This document shows positions 8,683-18,416 of a stretch of DNA of 64,000 nucleotides, piece after piece. Each line of letters begins with the position of its first letter. Positions within the stretch are counted from its first letter, which is position 1. The stretch covers positions 62,001 through 126,000 of the forward strand of contig NZ_FUWS01000006.1 in assembly GCF_900167435.1 (NCBI RefSeq), given 5' to 3'. The stretch comes from Marinactinospora thermotolerans DSM 45154 (GTDB lineage: Bacteria; Actinomycetota; Actinomycetes; Streptosporangiales; Streptosporangiaceae). Both the position numbers and the translations under genes were made by a program. The notes below the pieces were generated by a model. It ran no database searches. It worked only from the letters and a program-made list of their open reading frames with translations, and was not told the origin of the DNA.

Positions 8683-9597
8683 TCACCCCGCCGCGGCGGG
8701 GTGCGCCACGGACTCCGCGGGCGCGGGGGTCATGCCCCGGAAGCGCCGGTCCAGCAGCGCGTCGGGCAGGACGCGGGAGAGCAGTTCGAACCTGCGGACG
8801 TCGGCCCCCACCGGGTAGCGGGTGCGGGGAGCGGCGTCGGTCAGCGCGCGGGCCACCGCCTGGGCGAACTGCTCGGGTGTCGTGCCGCTCTCCACCGCCT
8901 GTTGGGCGTTGGCCTCCAGGAACGCTTCGAAGGAGGCCCGGTAGATCTCAGCGACCCCGGGCGGCGCGCCGCGCAGGACCTCGCCGCCCACCTGCGCCAC
9001 CTTCCCCCAGATGGGGGTCAAGATGGCGCCCGGCCGGACGACCGAGACCCGCACCCCGGAGGAGGCCACCTCGCGCCGCAGGGCGTCGCTCATGGCCTCC
9101 TTGGCGAACTGGGCCATGGCGTAGGCGCCGAGGTAGGGGACGGCGATCCTGCCCAGTCCCGAGGTGACGTTGACGATCCGCCCCCGGCTGCGCCGGAGCA
9201 GTGGGAGGTGGGCGCGGATCATGGAGAGCTGGCCGACGACGTTGGTGTCGAACTGGCGCCGCAGCTGCTCGGTGCTGACGCACTCCAGTGGGGCGGAGAC
9301 GCAGATGCCCGCGTTGTTGACGAGCCCCCACAGACCTCCGTACTCGCGTTCGCACCGCTCGGCGCAGGCCGTCACCGAGGCGTCGTCGGTGACGTCGACG
9401 AGCGCGTAGCGCAGCCTCCCGTGCAGCGACTCGGCGACGAGCTTCTCCCCGTCCTCCTCGCGTCGCACGCCGGCGAGGACGTGGAAGCCCCGGTCCTCCA
9501 GGTCGAGCGCGCACTCGCGGCCCAGGCCGGAGGAGGCCCCGGTGACGACCACCGCGCGGCCGGGGGGCGGTGTCGCGATCGTGCGTGTACCCCGCAT
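8683..9597 (-). CDS. SDR oxidoreductase lacking the catalytic lysine
   Basis: This 304-residue short-chain dehydrogenase has TGASSGLG (residues 19-26) for NAD(P), NNAG at 94-97, Ser146 and Tyr159 at the normal 13-residue spacing. The YxxxK motif, however, reads Y159-A-M-A-Q163: glutamine stands where the catalytic lysine belongs, and the next Lys is at 166. The flanking sequence (LGAYAMAQFAKEAMSDALRRE) is otherwise typical of retinol-dehydrogenase-like SDRs. The gene starts 4 nt after the FAD monooxygenase stop, so it belongs to the NRPS operon and probably acts in tailoring. Reduced or altered activity is possible. Confidence 0.85.
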   Translation of the reverse strand: MRGTRTIATPPPGRAVVVTGASSGLGRECALDLEDRGFHVLAGVRREEDGEKLVAESLHGRLRYALVDVTDDASVTACAERCEREYGGLWGLVNNAGICVSAPLECVSTEQLRRQFDTNVVGQLSMIRAHLPLLRRSRGRIVNVTSGLGRIAVPYLGAYAMAQFAKEAMSDALRREVASSGVRVSVVRPGAILTPIWGKVAQVGGEVLRGAPPGVAEIYRASFEAFLEANAQQAVESGTTPEQFAQAVARALTDAAPRTRYPVGADVRRFELLSRVLPDALLDRRFRGMTPAPAESVAHPAAAG

Positions 9598-9601
9598 CGG
9601 A

Positions 9602-10801
9602 TCAGCCCTCCCCTCGGACCGTGGCGACCGTCCCGTACGGGTCCGGTCCCGGGAACGTCAACGCCGGTTCGAGCTTGCCGACGAGCGCCGCGTGCGACAT
9701 CAGGCGGAAGTAGCCGTCGCGTATCCGGCGCCGGAGGGGTCCCTCGGACTGTTCGAAGTCGCTGATCGACCGGGTCGCCTCCACGATGGAGCGGGTCCGC
9801 TCGGCGCGCGCCTTCTCATAAGAGCGCAGGGCCCGCGCGACGTCGGGCTGGCGCTCCAGGTGCCAGGCCAGCACAACGGCGTCCTCGATGGCCATCGCCG
9901 ATCCCTGCCCGAGACTGGTGAGCATCGGGTGGGCGGCGTCGCCCAGCAGGGTGACGGGGCCTTGCCCCCACCCTTCGAGGAAGGGCCGATCCCGCGAGGT
10001 CACCGACAGGATGTCGGAGGGCGGGGTCACCCGGATCGCCTCGCGGACCTCGTCGGGCCAGCCGGAGTAGGCGCGCAGGATGTCGGCCTTGCTGCCGTCC
10101 CAGGTCGTCGAACGCTCCTCGGGCATGTTCTTGGTGCCCCACCAGTACAGCCGGCCGTGGCCGATGTCGACCAGCCCGAACCGCATCCCGTCGCCCCAGA
10201 AGTGCACGACCGACCCCGGGGGGAACCGGGGGTGCTCGTAGTCGGTGATGCCCAGCCACACGATGTAGCCGCTGTCGTGGGCGGGTTCGCCGGGGCCGAC
10301 GATCTGGCGCCGGACCGCGGAGTTGAACCCGTCGGCGCCGACCAGCAGGTCCGCCTCGGCCTCGCCCCCGCCGCGGAAGTGGGCGCGCACCCGGCCGCCC
10401 TCGACCTCGAACCGCTCCAGGGGGGAGTCCACGACGATGGGGATGCCCTCGGCCTCCTCCTGGAGCGCGGCGAGGAGGTCGGCGCGGCTGATGCAGACGC
10501 AGGGCACGCCGAGCCGTTCGACGATCTCGGGGAAGGGGAACTCCCTGATGAGCCTGCCCTTCCTGTCCTTCACCAGGTACTTCTCCATCGCCCGGCCGCG
10601 CTTTTCCAGGCCGAGGTCGATGCCGAGGGAGTCGAGCGCGGCGATCGCGTTGCTCATGACCGACAGTCCCGACCCCGCCGCCCTGATCTCGGGCGCCCGC
10701 TCATAGACCCGAACGTCGACGCCGACGCGGCGTAGCGCGATCGCGGTGCTCAGTCCGCCGATTCCGGCGCCGGCCACGATGGCCGTCCTGGTCGTGTTCA
10801 T
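9602..10801 (-). CDS. FAD-dependent monooxygenase of the NRPS cluster
   Basis: This 399-residue class A flavoprotein monooxygenase (p-hydroxybenzoate hydroxylase fold) has GAGIGG near the N-terminus, the middle DG motif in GADGFNSAVRR, and GDAAHPMLTSLGQGSAMAIEDA near residue 290 for FAD. The ATG at 10801 is one base after the NRPS stop, with GAGGAG inside the NRPS 3' end, so the two are coupled. In pyrrolizidine pathways (legonmycin, pyrrolizixenamide, brabantamide) a monooxygenase of this type, encoded next to a two-module NRPS, performs a Baeyer-Villiger ring expansion that leads to ring contraction. The same role is inferred here. Confidence 0.85.
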   Translation of the reverse strand: MNTTRTAIVAGAGIGGLSTAIALRRVGVDVRVYERAPEIRAAGSGLSVMSNAIAALDSLGIDLGLEKRGRAMEKYLVKDRKGRLIREFPFPEIVERLGVPCVCISRADLLAALQEEAEGIPIVVDSPLERFEVEGGRVRAHFRGGGEAEADLLVGADGFNSAVRRQIVGPGEPAHDSGYIVWLGITDYEHPRFPPGSVVHFWGDGMRFGLVDIGHGRLYWWGTKNMPEERSTTWDGSKADILRAYSGWPDEVREAIRVTPPSDILSVTSRDRPFLEGWGQGPVTLLGDAAHPMLTSLGQGSAMAIEDAVVLAWHLERQPDVARALRSYEKARAERTRSIVEATRSISDFEQSEGPLRRRIRDGYFRLMSHAALVGKLEPALTFPGPDPYGTVATVRGEG

Positions 10802-10802
10802 C

Positions 10803-13800
10803 TCAGTTCTCCTCGTCACCCTTGGTACGGAGGCCCGAGGCGTCCAGGACCGCGCCGACGACGTCGGACACGTACGGCTCCTCCATGATCGTCAGATGGT
10901 CACCCTCGACGTCGACGACGCGAAGCCGTCCCGAGGTGTAGTCCCGCCACCCGTTGGCGGGGTCAGCGTGCATGCTGCCGATGGCGCTGTGCATGGACAT
11001 CAGCACGTCGGGCAGCGGTTCCTTCGCGTGGATGAGCACCATGTCCTGGTCGACCAGGTCGGGCCGGTAGTCGAAGGCCGCGCGCCAGTTCGTCCGGTAC
11101 AGGTGGAACAGGCGGCGCACGATCGCGTCGGTGCTGCCCTGGGGCAGGACCCCTTCGTCGATCGCCAGCCGGGTGATGAACTCGAACTTCTCGTCCAGCG
11201 TGGTGAGCTCCGCGGGCAGGACGGCCTCGGGCGACTCGCCCCCGCGTTCCAGCCAGAGCAGTTCCCAGAAGAACCAGCCGATCAGCGCCTCGTCGTCGGT
11301 CCAGGGGACCCGGTCGGGGTTGAGCGCGGTGGTGTCCAGCAGGATCAGCGAGCCGACCTGCTGGCCGGCGGCCCGCAGTTGGCGCGCCATCTCGAAGGCG
11401 ACGAACCCTCCGAAGGACCATCCCCCGATGTGGTAGGGGCCTTCGGGTTGGACGCGGCGCATGGCCTCGACGTAGCCGGCCGCGATCTCCTCGACCCCGC
11501 TCACCGGTTCGGTCCCCGCGTCGGTCCCGGCCGCCTGGAAGGCGTAGAACGGCTGTCCCTCCGGCAGGTGCTTGGCGAAGGGGACGTAGCACAAGACGTT
11601 GCCGCCCATGGGGTGGACGTAGAACATCGGGGGCCGGTCGCCGTCGGTGCGGATGGGGACGAGCGGGTTGAACTCCGTCGCCGCGGCCTGCCCGGCCGGC
11701 CCGGACGCCGCCTCGACGCGCTGCGCCAGCTCGGCCACCGTCGGCGCGGCGATGAAGTCCGACAGCGGCAGCGCCACGCCGAACCGCTGCTCGATGAGCA
11801 CGACCAGCCGCATCGCCGTGATGGAACTGGCCCCGAGCTCGAACAGGTTGTCGCGCACCCCCACCTCGCCGACCTCCAGGAGGTCGGCGAGCATCTCCAC
11901 CAGGGTCCGTTCCCGCGCGTCGCGGGGGGCGACCCGTTCGGCGCCGCCGGTCCGGGTGAGACGCCTTTGGATCAGCTCGGCGTCGTCGCGCTTGCCGCTG
12001 GGCGTGAGCGGCATGGCCGCCAGCCACTCGTAGTGCGCGGGCACCATGTACTCGGGCAGGGAGGCGCGCAGGCGCCGGCGGATCCCGTCGAGGTTGGCGT
12101 GCTCGTCGTCGCCGACGAGGAAGGCGGCGAGGAAGGTGTCCCCGCCCTCACGGCGCCGCGCCACGACGGCGACCTCGGAGAGGTCGGCCAGCCCGGCGGC
12201 CGCGGCCTCGGCGATCGCGAGTTCGACCTCGGCCGGTTCGACGCGGTATCCGCGCACCTTCACCTGCCGGTCGGCGCGGCCGAGGCAGACGACCTCCCCG
12301 CCGGGCAGCACCATGCCGACGTCGCCGGTCCGGTAGAGACGCTCCCCGGGCCGCGCGGGATCGTCCAGGAAACGTTCCCCGGTGAGGTCGGGCCGGCCGG
12401 CGTAGCCGTCGGCCAGGCAGACGCCGCCCAGGTAGATCTCGCCCTTGCCACCGACCGGGACCGGGCGCATCCCAGAGTCGAGGACGAGCACGCGGGCGCC
12501 GTCGATGGGGCGGCCGATCGGCGGCAGCGCCGGGAAGCCCGCCGGATCCCCGCTCATGGTGAACGCGGTCACCACGTGGCTCTCGGTGGGCCCGTACTGG
12601 TTCTCCAGGAGGGCGCCGTCCAGGGAGGAGCAGAACCTGCGGATCTCGTCGGTCACCCGCAGCTGCTCGCCGGAGGAGATGACGGCCCGCAGCGCCGAGG
12701 GGACGATGCCGAGGGTGTCGGAGGCCTCCGCCAACCGCTGGAGGGCCACGTAGGGCAGGAAGATCCGCTCCACGCCCGCGCGGTCGACCAGGCGCAGCAG
12801 CGCGGGCATGTCGCGCCGCAGTTCCTCGTCGATCACCACGAGCGCGCCCCCGCCGCACAGCGTCGAGTACAGCTCCTGGAAGGAGACGTCGAAGCTGAGC
12901 GGGGCGTACTGCAAGGTGCGCCCCCCGACCGCGCCGCTGGGGATGCCGTTCTGCCAGGCCACGAGGTTGGCCAGGGCACGGTGGGGCATCGAGACCCCCT
13001 TGGGCCTGCCCGTGGACCCGGAGGTGAACAGCAGGTAGGCCTCGCCTCCCGGGTCGATCCCGGGCAGGTGCGGCTGCCGTCGGCCGGGGCCGGCGGGGTC
13101 AAGGGTGCCGTCGAACAACGACTCGGCGGGCAGCAGCACGGCCCCGTCCTCGACCAGGTGCTCGTGGGCCTCGTCGGCGACGACGCGCACGGGGTCGCCC
13201 TGCTCGACCATCGCGCGCAGGCGTTCCAGCGGATAGGAGGTGTCCAACGGCACCACCGAGCAGCCGGCCCGGGCGGCGCCGACGAGGACCGCGACGGTCC
13301 GCGGCGACCGCTCCATCAGGATGCCGATCCGGTCGCCGGGCCGGGCCCCCAGGCGCAGCAGGATCCGGGCGATCCGTTCGGTGATGCGGCCCAGTTCCGC
13401 GTAGGACCAGGTCAGTTCCTCGGCCACCACCGCGGGCGCGTCCGGCACCCGGCGCACCTGCTCCTCGAACGCCGTCACCACGTCGGGGTGCTGACGGGCC
13501 GGCTCCGACGTCTCGGTCGCGGGGGCGAGGCCGGAGAAGTCCACCGGCTCGTCCGGGCGCTCGGCGATACGGCGCAGAAGGCGCACGAAGGTGTCCGCGT
13601 ACAGCTCGCTTTGGGCCTGGGTGAACTGCCGGCCGGAGAAGTCCATCCGCAGCTGGATGCCGCCGTCCACCGGATCGGCCATGGCGTTGACCAGCAGCGC
13701 GAAGTTGGTCTCCTCCCAGGCGGTGAAGCCGAGACTGCGCGTCCCGGGGACCTGGAAGACCTCGCCGAGCTGGCGGAAGTGGATGAAGTTGAAGGCGGTG

Positions 13801-16800
13801 TCGACCAGGGCGGTGCCGCCCAGGTCCTCCTGGATGACGGCGAGGGGGACCCGCCGGTGCGGGTGGCTCTCCCGCTCCTGGGCGACCACGTCGCGCACCG
13901 CGTCGAACCAGGTGGCGGCCTGCGCCGTCACCCGCACCGGCATCGAGTTGAGGAAGATGCCGCACATGCGCTCGGCCCCCTCAACGTCGGGACGACCGTG
14001 GGTGACCAGCCCCGTGGTGATGTCGGTCTGGCCCGAGAACACCCGGAGAAGGAGGGTGTGCGCGGCGAACAGCACGGACTTCACGGGAACCTCGCGTTCC
14101 CGGGCGACACCGCGGACGGCCTCGGTGAGCCCGTCGGGCAACGGCACCTGGCGGACGATCAGGCCGTCGTCCCCGCCCGCGGGCGCGTAGGGACGGAACC
14201 CCTCCAGGAGCGGCGGCACCGCGCCGGCGAGCTTGTCCCGCCAGTAGCGCCGGCTCTCCTGCGCCGCGATGGCCTCGCGCTCGGCCGCGACGTGCAGCCC
14301 CGGTGAGGGGATCTCCTCCTGTGGCACCGGCGCGATGTCGCCGCCCCGGTCGTGGAGGTAGTCACGCAGCAGCTCGGAGACGAGGTTGGCCACGCTGCCA
14401 CCGTCGAGAAGGGCGTGGTGGAAGCTGAGGACGAACTCGACGCTGTCCGCGAGCAGGAACACCCGCAGGTGGTAGAGCGGGGCCTGGTCGAACCGGTAGT
14501 CGTAGAGGCGTCGCTCCTGCATGTGCCCGTGGATGCGCGCCTCGGCCCGCTCGCGCGGCTCGGCGCGTAGGTCGACCACGTCCAGCCCGCCCGCCACGGT
14601 GGGGTGGACGATCTGCAACGGCTCGGAGTGGCCGGCCAGGGAGAAGGAGGATCGCAGGGCGGGATGCCGGGCGACGAGCCGGCCGTGCGCCGCGCGGAAG
14701 GCGTCCTCGTCCCAGGGCAGGACGAGGCTGTAGCGGAACACGTCCTTGTAGACCGCGGAGTCCTGCTGCTCCCTGCTGTGGAAGAGCAGGCCGAGCTGGA
14801 GGCGGGTGAGCGGGTAGGCGTCCTCCGCCCCCTCCAGGCGGGCCCGGTCCACGCGGGAGACCAGCGCGAAGGGCTCCAGTTCGCCGTCACCGCCCGGGCG
14901 CGCGTCCCGGTGGTCCACGGCGGAGGCCAACCCGGCCAGCGCCGCGACCGTCGGGTTGCGCACGAGATCGGTCAGCGTGAAGTGGATGCCCTGCTTCTCC
15001 GCGAGCGCGCGGACGCGCAGCATCATGATGGAGTCGCCGCCCAGCGCGAAGTAGTCGTCGTGCACGCCGACCCGCTCGACGCCGATCACCCGCGCCCAGA
15101 TGTCGGCCAGCGCGGCCTCGGTGGCGGTGCGCGGCGCGCCCCCGCGGGTGTCGGACGCCGCGGTGGTGGGGGCGGGCAGCGCCCTGCGGTCGGCCTTGCC
15201 GTTGGGGGTGAGCGGGATGCGGTCGATCCGGACGAAGTGCGAGGGGACCATGTACTCGGGGAGGGACTCCCCCAGGCGGGCGCGGAGTTCGGCCGGGTCG
15301 ATCTCGGCGCCCGCCGTGTAGTAGCCGACGAGGACCGGGCCGCGCCCCTCGGGCCGGTGGTCCACCACGACCGCGTCGTCGACCCCGTCGAGCGAGACCA
15401 GGGCGTTGTGCACCTCGCCGAGCTCGACCCGGTTGCCGCGGATCTTGACCTGGCCGTCGATACGGCCGAGGTACTCGATGGTGCCGTCGGCGAGCAGGCG
15501 GGCGAGGTCGCCCGTGCGGTACAGCCGTCCCCCGGGGTTGAACGGGTCCTTGACGAACCGTTCGGCGGTCAGCTCGGGACGGTCGAGGTAGCCGCGGGCG
15601 ACCTGGACGCCGCCGATGCACAGCTCTCCGGGGACACCCACCGGCTGGGGGCCGCCGTGCTCGCCGAGCACGTAGATCGTGGTGTTCTCGACGGGACGGC
15701 CGATCGGGACGCGGGTGACTGGGCCCTGCGCGGCCGGCGGGCAGTCGTGGTAGGTGACGTCCACGGCCGCCTCGGTGGGGCCGTACAGGTTGACCAGCAG
15801 GGGCGCCCGCTCCGCGGCGGCGGCGAAGACGCGGTTGAACTGGTTGACCCGCTCCGCCGGCAGCGCCTCGCCGCTGCAGAAGACGTGGCGCAACGAGGGG
15901 GTCTGCTCGTGGGGACGCGGCGCGTCCTCCAGCAGGTCGAGGAAGGGGCCCAGCATCGACGGCACGAAGTGGACCGCGGTCACGCCGTGGTCGCGGATCG
16001 CCCGGACGATCTCCCGGGGATCCTTTTCACCGCCGGGGGGCAGCAGGGCCACCCGGGCGCCCTCGCAGGCCCACCAGAACAGTTCCCACACCGACACGTC
16101 GAAGGAGATCGGCGTCTTCTGCAGGAGGGTGTCCCCCGGCCCGATCGGGTAGCGCCGCTGCATCCAGGTGAGGCGGTTGACCACGGAGTGGTGCTCCACC
16201 ATGACCCCCTTGGGGCGCCCGGTGGACCCCGAGGTGTAGATGACGTAGGCGACGTCCTCGGAGGTGGCGAGCGGGGCCAGCGGGGCGTCGGAGCCCCGGT
16301 ACAGCCCGGAGATCTCGTGGACCGGCGCCGTCGTCGCGACCGTCCCGGCCTCGACGCCGCCCCCGACGAGGACCGCCCTGGCCCGGCTGTCCTCCAGCAG
16401 CATCTGGATCCGCGCGGCCGGGTAGCCGGGGTCGACGGGGACGTAGGCGCCGCCCGCCTTCAGCACCCCCAACAGGCCGGGGAGCAGTTCCGGGCCGCGC
16501 CGGGCCATGACCGCGACGCGCTCGCCGGGGCCAACCCCGTCCGCGCGTAGCGCGCGGGCCACCTGGTTGGACCGCCGGTCGAGCTCGGCGTAGGAGAGGA
16601 CCTCGCCGGAGGCGTCGTCGACCACGGCCGGCAGGTCGGGGTGGCGGGCGGCCTGTTCGGCGAAGAGCTCGTGCAGCGTCTTCTCCGCCGGGTAGGGCGC
16701 GGTCTCCCCCTGCCGGAGGCGGACGACCTCCTCGTACTCCTCGGCCGTCAGCATGGACAGCGCCGACAGCGGGAGCTCCCGAAGGTCCAGGCCCTTGCGG

Positions 16801-18083
16801 ATGAGCTCTTGGACGTGTCCGGCCAGCGCCTCGGCGGTGAAGTCGCCGTCGAAGACGTCACGCGCGTAGTCCAGGTCCACGCGCAGGCCTTCCTCGTCCT
16901 CGAAGGCGTGCACCATGACCGACAGGACGTTGGCGTCGTGCACCGGGGCCATGATGGTGGTCGTGCGGGTGACCCCGGGGATCTCGGAGGGGCGCGGGTA
17001 GCGCATGTAGGACAGGGTGACGTCGAAGAGCCGGCGCGCGTCGGCCCCCTGCGCGGGCAGTTCGCGCAGGATCTCGCCGAACGGCAGGCGCTCGTACTCC
17101 CGCAGTTCGCGCAGCCGGCCGCGGACCTGCTCGGCCAGGTCGAGCAGCGGGGTCGCCTCGTCGACCGTCACCCGCAGGGGAAGGTTGTTGGCGAACTGGC
17201 CGACCACGGCGCGCTCGCCCTCCGTGTGCCGGTTCAGGAACGGAACGCCCAGCACCGTCTCGGTGCAGCGGTGGATCCGGGCGAGGCAGGCGCCGAAGGC
17301 CGTGGCCAGGTAGGCGAACGGTGAGGCGCCCGCTTCCAGGATCCGCCCGACCGTCTTGCCGTCGATGACGAAGGAGTGGCGTCCGCGCCGCGGCCGGCCG
17401 GCGCCGCCGCGCGCGAACAGGGCGGGGGCGACGTCCCGCAGGTTCTCGCGGTGGAAGGCGCGGTCCCGTTCGTACTGCTCGGATCCGTGGTAGGCGCGCT
17501 GTTGCGCGATCGCCTCGACGAAGGAGGGCGACGGCCCGATCTCGGAGGCGCCTTCGCCACCGTGGGCCCGGTAGGCGGAGAGGATCTCCAGGGTCAACCG
17601 GTTCAGCGCCCAGGCGTCGACGATGATGTGGTGGGCCTTCAGGAAGAGGTGGAGCGCCTCGGGGCCTTCACGGACGAGCGCGGCGTAGAAGGGGCGGCCG
17701 TCCACGATGTCGAGAGGCCGGCCGAGCTCCCGTTCCCGCCAGGCCCGCACCGCCTGCCGGGGGTCCTCCTCGCCGGACAGGTCGACGGTCTCCACCTCGG
17801 GTGTCCAGGCGTCCGGGTCGGCGGGGTCGAGCCGCGCCACGGGGTCGCCCTCGCCGTCCTCGCCGAAACGGAACCGGAAGGCGTCGTGGCCGCGCAGGGC
17901 CCGCACGACGTGTTCGAGCAACAGGCCCGCGTCCACGTCGCCTTCGAGGCGCTCGTCGACGACGACGTTGAACTGGGGGCCACCCGGAGTACGCGACTCG
18001 GCCGTCCAGACATCCCGCTGATACGCATTCAGCGAGAATTCCCCTGACGCTTCCCCTTGATTTACCGTTCGATTCTGGAACAT
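10803..18083 (-). CDS. Two-module NRPS, C-A(Ser)-PCP-C-A(Pro-like)-PCP-TE
   Basis: The 2426-residue synthetase starts at ATG 18083; upstream in-frame codons are not needed. Domains: C1 about 10-450 (HHIIVDA at ~151, last Gly of HHxxxDG replaced by Ala), A1 ~470-980, PCP1 (LGGDS, ~1017), C2 ~1085-1520 (HHALLDG, ~1224), A2 ~1540-2035, PCP2 (LGASS, ~2085), TE ~2145-2426 (GWSFGG, ~2223; His ~2397). Lining A1 up with GrsA gives the pocket DVWHFSLVDK, the established serine code of EntF. A2 gives DVQFISQVVK, eight of ten matching the proline code. An N-terminal C domain on a loading module suggests that an acyl chain is joined to Ser. No epimerase, MbtH or acyl-CoA ligase gene is adjacent. Predicted product: an acyl-Ser-Pro species released or cyclised by the TE. 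Confidence 0.93.
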   Translation of the reverse strand: MFQNRTVNQGEASGEFSLNAYQRDVWTAESRTPGGPQFNVVVDERLEGDVDAGLLLEHVVRALRGHDAFRFRFGEDGEGDPVARLDPADPDAWTPEVETVDLSGEEDPRQAVRAWRERELGRPLDIVDGRPFYAALVREGPEALHLFLKAHHIIVDAWALNRLTLEILSAYRAHGGEGASEIGPSPSFVEAIAQQRAYHGSEQYERDRAFHRENLRDVAPALFARGGAGRPRRGRHSFVIDGKTVGRILEAGASPFAYLATAFGACLARIHRCTETVLGVPFLNRHTEGERAVVGQFANNLPLRVTVDEATPLLDLAEQVRGRLRELREYERLPFGEILRELPAQGADARRLFDVTLSYMRYPRPSEIPGVTRTTTIMAPVHDANVLSVMVHAFEDEEGLRVDLDYARDVFDGDFTAEALAGHVQELIRKGLDLRELPLSALSMLTAEEYEEVVRLRQGETAPYPAEKTLHELFAEQAARHPDLPAVVDDASGEVLSYAELDRRSNQVARALRADGVGPGERVAVMARRGPELLPGLLGVLKAGGAYVPVDPGYPAARIQMLLEDSRARAVLVGGGVEAGTVATTAPVHEISGLYRGSDAPLAPLATSEDVAYVIYTSGSTGRPKGVMVEHHSVVNRLTWMQRRYPIGPGDTLLQKTPISFDVSVWELFWWACEGARVALLPPGGEKDPREIVRAIRDHGVTAVHFVPSMLGPFLDLLEDAPRPHEQTPSLRHVFCSGEALPAERVNQFNRVFAAAAERAPLLVNLYGPTEAAVDVTYHDCPPAAQGPVTRVPIGRPVENTTIYVLGEHGGPQPVGVPGELCIGGVQVARGYLDRPELTAERFVKDPFNPGGRLYRTGDLARLLADGTIEYLGRIDGQVKIRGNRVELGEVHNALVSLDGVDDAVVVDHRPEGRGPVLVGYYTAGAEIDPAELRARLGESLPEYMVPSHFVRIDRIPLTPNGKADRRALPAPTTAASDTRGGAPRTATEAALADIWARVIGVERVGVHDDYFALGGDSIMMLRVRALAEKQGIHFTLTDLVRNPTVAALAGLASAVDHRDARPGGDGELEPFALVSRVDRARLEGAEDAYPLTRLQLGLLFHSREQQDSAVYKDVFRYSLVLPWDEDAFRAAHGRLVARHPALRSSFSLAGHSEPLQIVHPTVAGGLDVVDLRAEPRERAEARIHGHMQERRLYDYRFDQAPLYHLRVFLLADSVEFVLSFHHALLDGGSVANLVSELLRDYLHDRGGDIAPVPQEEIPSPGLHVAAEREAIAAQESRRYWRDKLAGAVPPLLEGFRPYAPAGGDDGLIVRQVPLPDGLTEAVRGVAREREVPVKSVLFAAHTLLLRVFSGQTDITTGLVTHGRPDVEGAERMCGIFLNSMPVRVTAQAATWFDAVRDVVAQERESHPHRRVPLAVIQEDLGGTALVDTAFNFIHFRQLGEVFQVPGTRSLGFTAWEETNFALLVNAMADPVDGGIQLRMDFSGRQFTQAQSELYADTFVRLLRRIAERPDEPVDFSGLAPATETSEPARQHPDVVTAFEEQVRRVPDAPAVVAEELTWSYAELGRITERIARILLRLGARPGDRIGILMERSPRTVAVLVGAARAGCSVVPLDTSYPLERLRAMVEQGDPVRVVADEAHEHLVEDGAVLLPAESLFDGTLDPAGPGRRQPHLPGIDPGGEAYLLFTSGSTGRPKGVSMPHRALANLVAWQNGIPSGAVGGRTLQYAPLSFDVSFQELYSTLCGGGALVVIDEELRRDMPALLRLVDRAGVERIFLPYVALQRLAEASDTLGIVPSALRAVISSGEQLRVTDEIRRFCSSLDGALLENQYGPTESHVVTAFTMSGDPAGFPALPPIGRPIDGARVLVLDSGMRPVPVGGKGEIYLGGVCLADGYAGRPDLTGERFLDDPARPGERLYRTGDVGMVLPGGEVVCLGRADRQVKVRGYRVEPAEVELAIAEAAAAGLADLSEVAVVARRREGGDTFLAAFLVGDDEHANLDGIRRRLRASLPEYMVPAHYEWLAAMPLTPSGKRDDAELIQRRLTRTGGAERVAPRDARERTLVEMLADLLEVGEVGVRDNLFELGASSITAMRLVVLIEQRFGVALPLSDFIAAPTVAELAQRVEAASGPAGQAAATEFNPLVPIRTDGDRPPMFYVHPMGGNVLCYVPFAKHLPEGQPFYAFQAAGTDAGTEPVSGVEEIAAGYVEAMRRVQPEGPYHIGGWSFGGFVAFEMARQLRAAGQQVGSLILLDTTALNPDRVPWTDDEALIGWFFWELLWLERGGESPEAVLPAELTTLDEKFEFITRLAIDEGVLPQGSTDAIVRRLFHLYRTNWRAAFDYRPDLVDQDMVLIHAKEPLPDVLMSMHSAIGSMHADPANGWRDYTSGRLRVVDVEGDHLTIMEEPYVSDVVGAVLDASGLRTKGDEEN

Positions 18084-18255
18084 TGAGTTTCCATTTCTCC
18101 GCGAGGGGAGGAAAAAAATACTTTCGGCGCACGGACGCCGAGTCACCAAGGACACGCTGGAGAGTAACCAGGTGGCGCGACCATCGACCACTACACGATC
18201 AAGTAGGGGAAGTCGCCGGTCGGGTAGTCGAATTAGTTCAGTTATCAACCAACGA

Positions 18256-18270
18256 GAGGGTCACACCCTC
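18256..18270. promoter_or_regulatory. Perfect inverted repeat, candidate TetR operator
   Basis: GAGGGT-CAC-ACCCTC is a perfect 6-3-6 palindrome in the NRPS/TetR intergenic region. TetR-family proteins usually bind 15-20 bp palindromes close to their own gene, so this is the best candidate operator for the adjacent regulator. Based on symmetry and position only. Confidence 0.4.
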
Positions 18271-18416
18271 GCCATGTGCGCTCATTTGTCGAAGATAGGA
18301 AAACGGTCACACTCCGCACCGGACGTTCACCGGCCACTTCCGGCAGCATGGGAATAAGCGGCCACTTCTTCGCTTTTTCCAAGGTCACGACCCCCTTCCG
18401 ACTCTTCACCCCGTCC

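Noticed and set aside
6299..8686. Long leftward frame overlapping the FAD oxidoreductase and iclR genes
   Set aside because: It is out of frame with the oxidoreductase motifs and consists mostly of Arg/Pro/Gly runs.
10746..14306. Very long open frame on the + strand (over 1100 codons) opposite the NRPS
   Set aside because: It is antisense to conserved A and C domain motifs, has an Asp/Glu/Gly/His-biased composition typical of complementary GC-rich DNA and no domain. The same applies to other long antisense frames such as 7015-9765, 14604-16550 and 45658-48405.
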